Source of the DNA: Boseongicola sp. SB0662_bin_57
GTDB lineage: Bacteria; Pseudomonadota; Alphaproteobacteria; Rhodobacterales; Rhodobacteraceae
Assembly (NCBI GenBank): GCA_009839535.1
Contig: VXPN01000036.1
Span: 1 to 7,466 of the forward strand
Direction of reading: 5' to 3'
DNA: 7,466 nucleotides
Shown in pieces: positions 6,332-7,466 of this stretch (position 1 is its first letter; each line of letters opens with the position of its first letter). The notes under the pieces are model-generated. The model was not told the origin of the DNA and searched no databases. It was given only the letters and a program-made list of their open reading frames with translations. The position numbers and the translations under genes are program-made.

Positions 6332-6495
6332 AGAGGAAAGGACCTGCGTCGGAACATAAGCCGAGGGGACGCCTGCCCGCCCGCGTCATCAAGCTGGACG
6401 CCACACCGGAACAGGCTGCGCGGGCTTTCTTCTCCAACGTGAAGCCTGCCGACCCGTCGCGGCGAAAGTTCAACCTGAAACGCAAGCCGGCTTGA
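6328..6495 (+). CDS. 55-residue basic protein of the R-M element
   Basis: The ATG overlaps the endonuclease stop as ATGA, and the frame ends 14 nt before the right inverted repeat. The 55-residue product is strongly basic at both ends (MKRKG; RRKFNLKRKPA) with a central RVIKLDATPEQAARAFFSNV (20-39) that should form a short amphipathic helix. I recall similar small proteins with a D-A/T-P-E-x-hydrophobic motif encoded near IS1595-type transposases, but I cannot name a family. Its place as last gene of the operon, in the same coupled arrangement, argues that it is real. It could be a transposition accessory factor, a small regulator or partner of the R-M pair, or a DNA-binding peptide; these are guesses. 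Confidence 0.68.
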   Translation: MKRKGPASEHKPRGRLPARVIKLDATPEQAARAFFSNVKPADPSRRKFNLKRKPA

Positions 6496-6509
6496 CGATT
6501 TCGCGCCGC

Positions 6510-6528
6510 TGGCAAGTTAAGCGGATAA
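6510..6528 (-). repeat. Right terminal inverted repeat
   Basis: The reverse complement reads TTATCCGCTTAACTTGCCA and matches the left repeat at 18 of 19 positions. It begins 14 bp after the stop of the 55-residue protein. The repeat also supplies the stop codon for a minus-strand frame that enters from the right flank, as expected when an element lands inside other sequence. Confidence 0.85.
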
Positions 6529-6714
6529 CGTCTTTTCCGAACTCGGCACGATATGGCCCGAGGCATTGCCTCGTACGTCAGAATCGGCATCCAGGACTTC
6601 GACGTCAATGCCCCCCGTGAATCGTAAAGCCAGGCCCAGAAGCGACTCGCCGGTAAGGCAGACGCGGCGTGCAGCGGTCTGCACCCGAGCAGTTCCGAGA
6701 AGCTTGCCGGCCAT
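6529..6714 (-). pseudogene. Possible gene remnant cut by the element's right end
   Basis: A minus-strand frame from an ATG at 6714 runs 58 codons to the element and stops four codons inside it. It reads like protein (MAGKLLGTARVQTAARRVCL, then LLGLALRFTGGIDVEVLDAD), and the opposite strand shows the Ser/Arg-rich pattern of an antisense shadow. AGGGGA lies 6 nt before the ATG. I recognise no family, and the piece could also be chance. No continuation was found in the flank left of the element. Confidence 0.2.
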
Positions 6715-7015
6715 CGGCAGTCCCCTTGGCCTTCATGGCGGGACGCAATGTGCCATTGCGTTTCAATGCAACACCAAACGTTGCACGGTGGGCGTAACGA
6801 GGATCCCTGATGCCAGCGCCGAATGACTCAGTCGAGAGGAACGCCAATGCGCCTCCGACAAGACGACCTTCTGCGGTGCACAACGGTTTGCCATGATTCC
6901 GAGAACGAAGTAAGAGAACATCCGAAACGGAAAGTTCCCCTTGCACCGTCGATCCGAACAGGGATTCCGGCTTCATCTTGCCTTGCAAGGAACAACGCGA
7001 ACGAAAGGCGGCAAC
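6715..7015. other. Intergenic stretch before the permease gene
   Basis: No supported gene was found. A minus-strand frame (6605-6988, 127 codons) and a plus-strand frame starting at 6823 cross this stretch, but neither has recognisable family motifs. The plus-strand one continues as a shadow of the permease. The permease promoter is probably here; no clear -35 and -10 pair stood out, and no RNA gene or terminator hairpin was seen. Confidence 0.4.
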
Positions 7016-7466
7016 GTGGAGGCGCTTGGCCTTACATTCGAGATAATCGTCGTCCTGGCAATTCTGGCAATCACCGTCGGACTCTTCGTCTCGGAAGTCG
7101 TGCGCGTCGATGTCGCCGCGTTCTCCATCATGGTGCTTCTGGGGCTTCTCACAATGGTGCCCGGCCTCGAAGGGCTCGCCGACCTCCGCCAGCTCTTCAG
7201 CGGGTTCGGCTCCAACGCGGTCATCTCCATCATCGCGGTCATGATCATTGGCGCAGGTCTTGACCGAACCGGCGCAATGTCAACGGTGGCCGCATGGATC
7301 ACGAGAGTCGGCGGCAAGACGGAGTCCCGGATCATCTTGCTGATTTCCGCCACGGTGGGCGTAATTTCCAGCTTCATGCAAAACGTCGGCGCCGCGGCTC
7401 TCTTCCTGCCGGTGGTCAACCGGGTTTCCACGAGGACGGGCTTGCCGATGGCCCGGCTTTTGATGC
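7016..7466 (+). CDS. SLC13-family permease, N-terminal part
   Basis: The frame is open from a GTG at 7016 to the end of the window (150 codons), with AAAGG (7004-7008) 7 nt before it; the codon has no competing ATG nearby. The product is a membrane protein of the SLC13/DASS type, inner-membrane carriers for anions such as sulfate or dicarboxylates. Hydrophobic segments lie at about residues 6-26, 33-50, 66-82 and 104-131. FSGFGSNAVISIIAVMIIGA (61-80) and SSFMQNVGAAALFLPVV (115-131) are typical of the family, the latter being the hairpin and helix next to the substrate site. The remaining domains, including possible TrkA-C cytosolic domains, lie outside the window, so the substrate cannot be judged. 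It is unrelated to the element 0.5 kb to its left. Confidence 0.88.
   Translation, partial: MEALGLTFEIIVVLAILAITVGLFVSEVVRVDVAAFSIMVLLGLLTMVPGLEGLADLRQLFSGFGSNAVISIIAVMIIGAGLDRTGAMSTVAAWITRVGGKTESRIILLISATVGVISSFMQNVGAAALFLPVVNRVSTRTGLPMARLLM

Larger units (their letters stand above)
3983..6528 (+). mobile_element. IS1595-family element carrying an R-M operon
   Basis: The element is bounded by inverted repeats at 3983-4001 and 6510-6528 that match at 18 of 19 positions. It contains only a plus-strand operon: transposase, MT-A70 methyltransferase, BglII/BstYI-like endonuclease and a 55-residue protein, which ends 14 nt before the right repeat. IS1595-family elements are known to carry passenger genes, so the compact packing between the repeats makes the R-M genes cargo rather than neighbours. 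The family usually makes an 8-bp target duplication; none is seen here (GAAGCGGA at 3975-3982 against CGTCTTTT at 6529-6536). The transposase seems catalytically defective. The exact outer ends could be a few bases off, but similarity stops sharply outside the repeats. Confidence 0.82.

Noticed and set aside
6605..6988. Minus-strand frame of 127 codons between the element and the permease
   Set aside because: No motif recognised, and it competes with another frame that looks slightly more coding-like.
1..7466. tRNA, rRNA and CRISPR arrays
   Set aside because: No spaced direct-repeat array, cloverleaf-like element or rRNA sequence was seen.

Overview
The window is GC-rich, accessory-type bacterial DNA, most likely from an alphaproteobacterium. 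The evidence is the family content (an ArdC-like antirestriction protein, DUF6878-like and DUF6915-like proteins, an IS1595-family transposase) and two GAAC-N7-GAAC sites, the direct-repeat LexA box typical of alphaproteobacteria. I cannot name a genus. Families were recognised by eye from motifs; no search was run.

Left part (1-2566, minus strand): the end of the window holds no supported gene, followed by galM (aldose 1-epimerase, 284-1276) and an ArdC-type antirestriction protein (1424-2566) with an HETIH zincin motif and an unusual N-terminal extension of about 75 residues. Middle (2567-3925): a gene-poor stretch ends in a strong sigma70-like promoter whose two possible -10 elements each sit inside a LexA-type box. 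It drives two small plus-strand genes, a DUF6878-like and a DUF6915-like protein, separated by one base.

Central mobile element (3983-6528, about 2.55 kb): bounded by 19-bp inverted repeats that match at 18 of 19 positions. Inside, on one strand and each joined to the next by a 4-nt stop/start overlap, are an IS1595-family transposase, an MT-A70-family adenine methyltransferase, a BglII/BstYI-like restriction endonuclease (GTG start) and a 55-residue basic protein. It reads as an insertion sequence carrying a whole type II restriction-modification operon as passenger. The transposase appears to have lost the segment carrying the second catalytic Asp, so the element may be immobile while its R-M cargo stays translatable.

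Right part (6529-7466): about 490 bp without a convincing gene (one coding-like minus-strand stretch runs into the element's right end), then the 5' part of an SLC13-family permease that leaves the window.

Functionally, the window puts a restriction-modification system, an antirestriction protein and a predicted SOS-controlled operon within about 5 kb, between two metabolic or transport genes. This is consistent with an integration hot spot or the remains of a larger mobile region.
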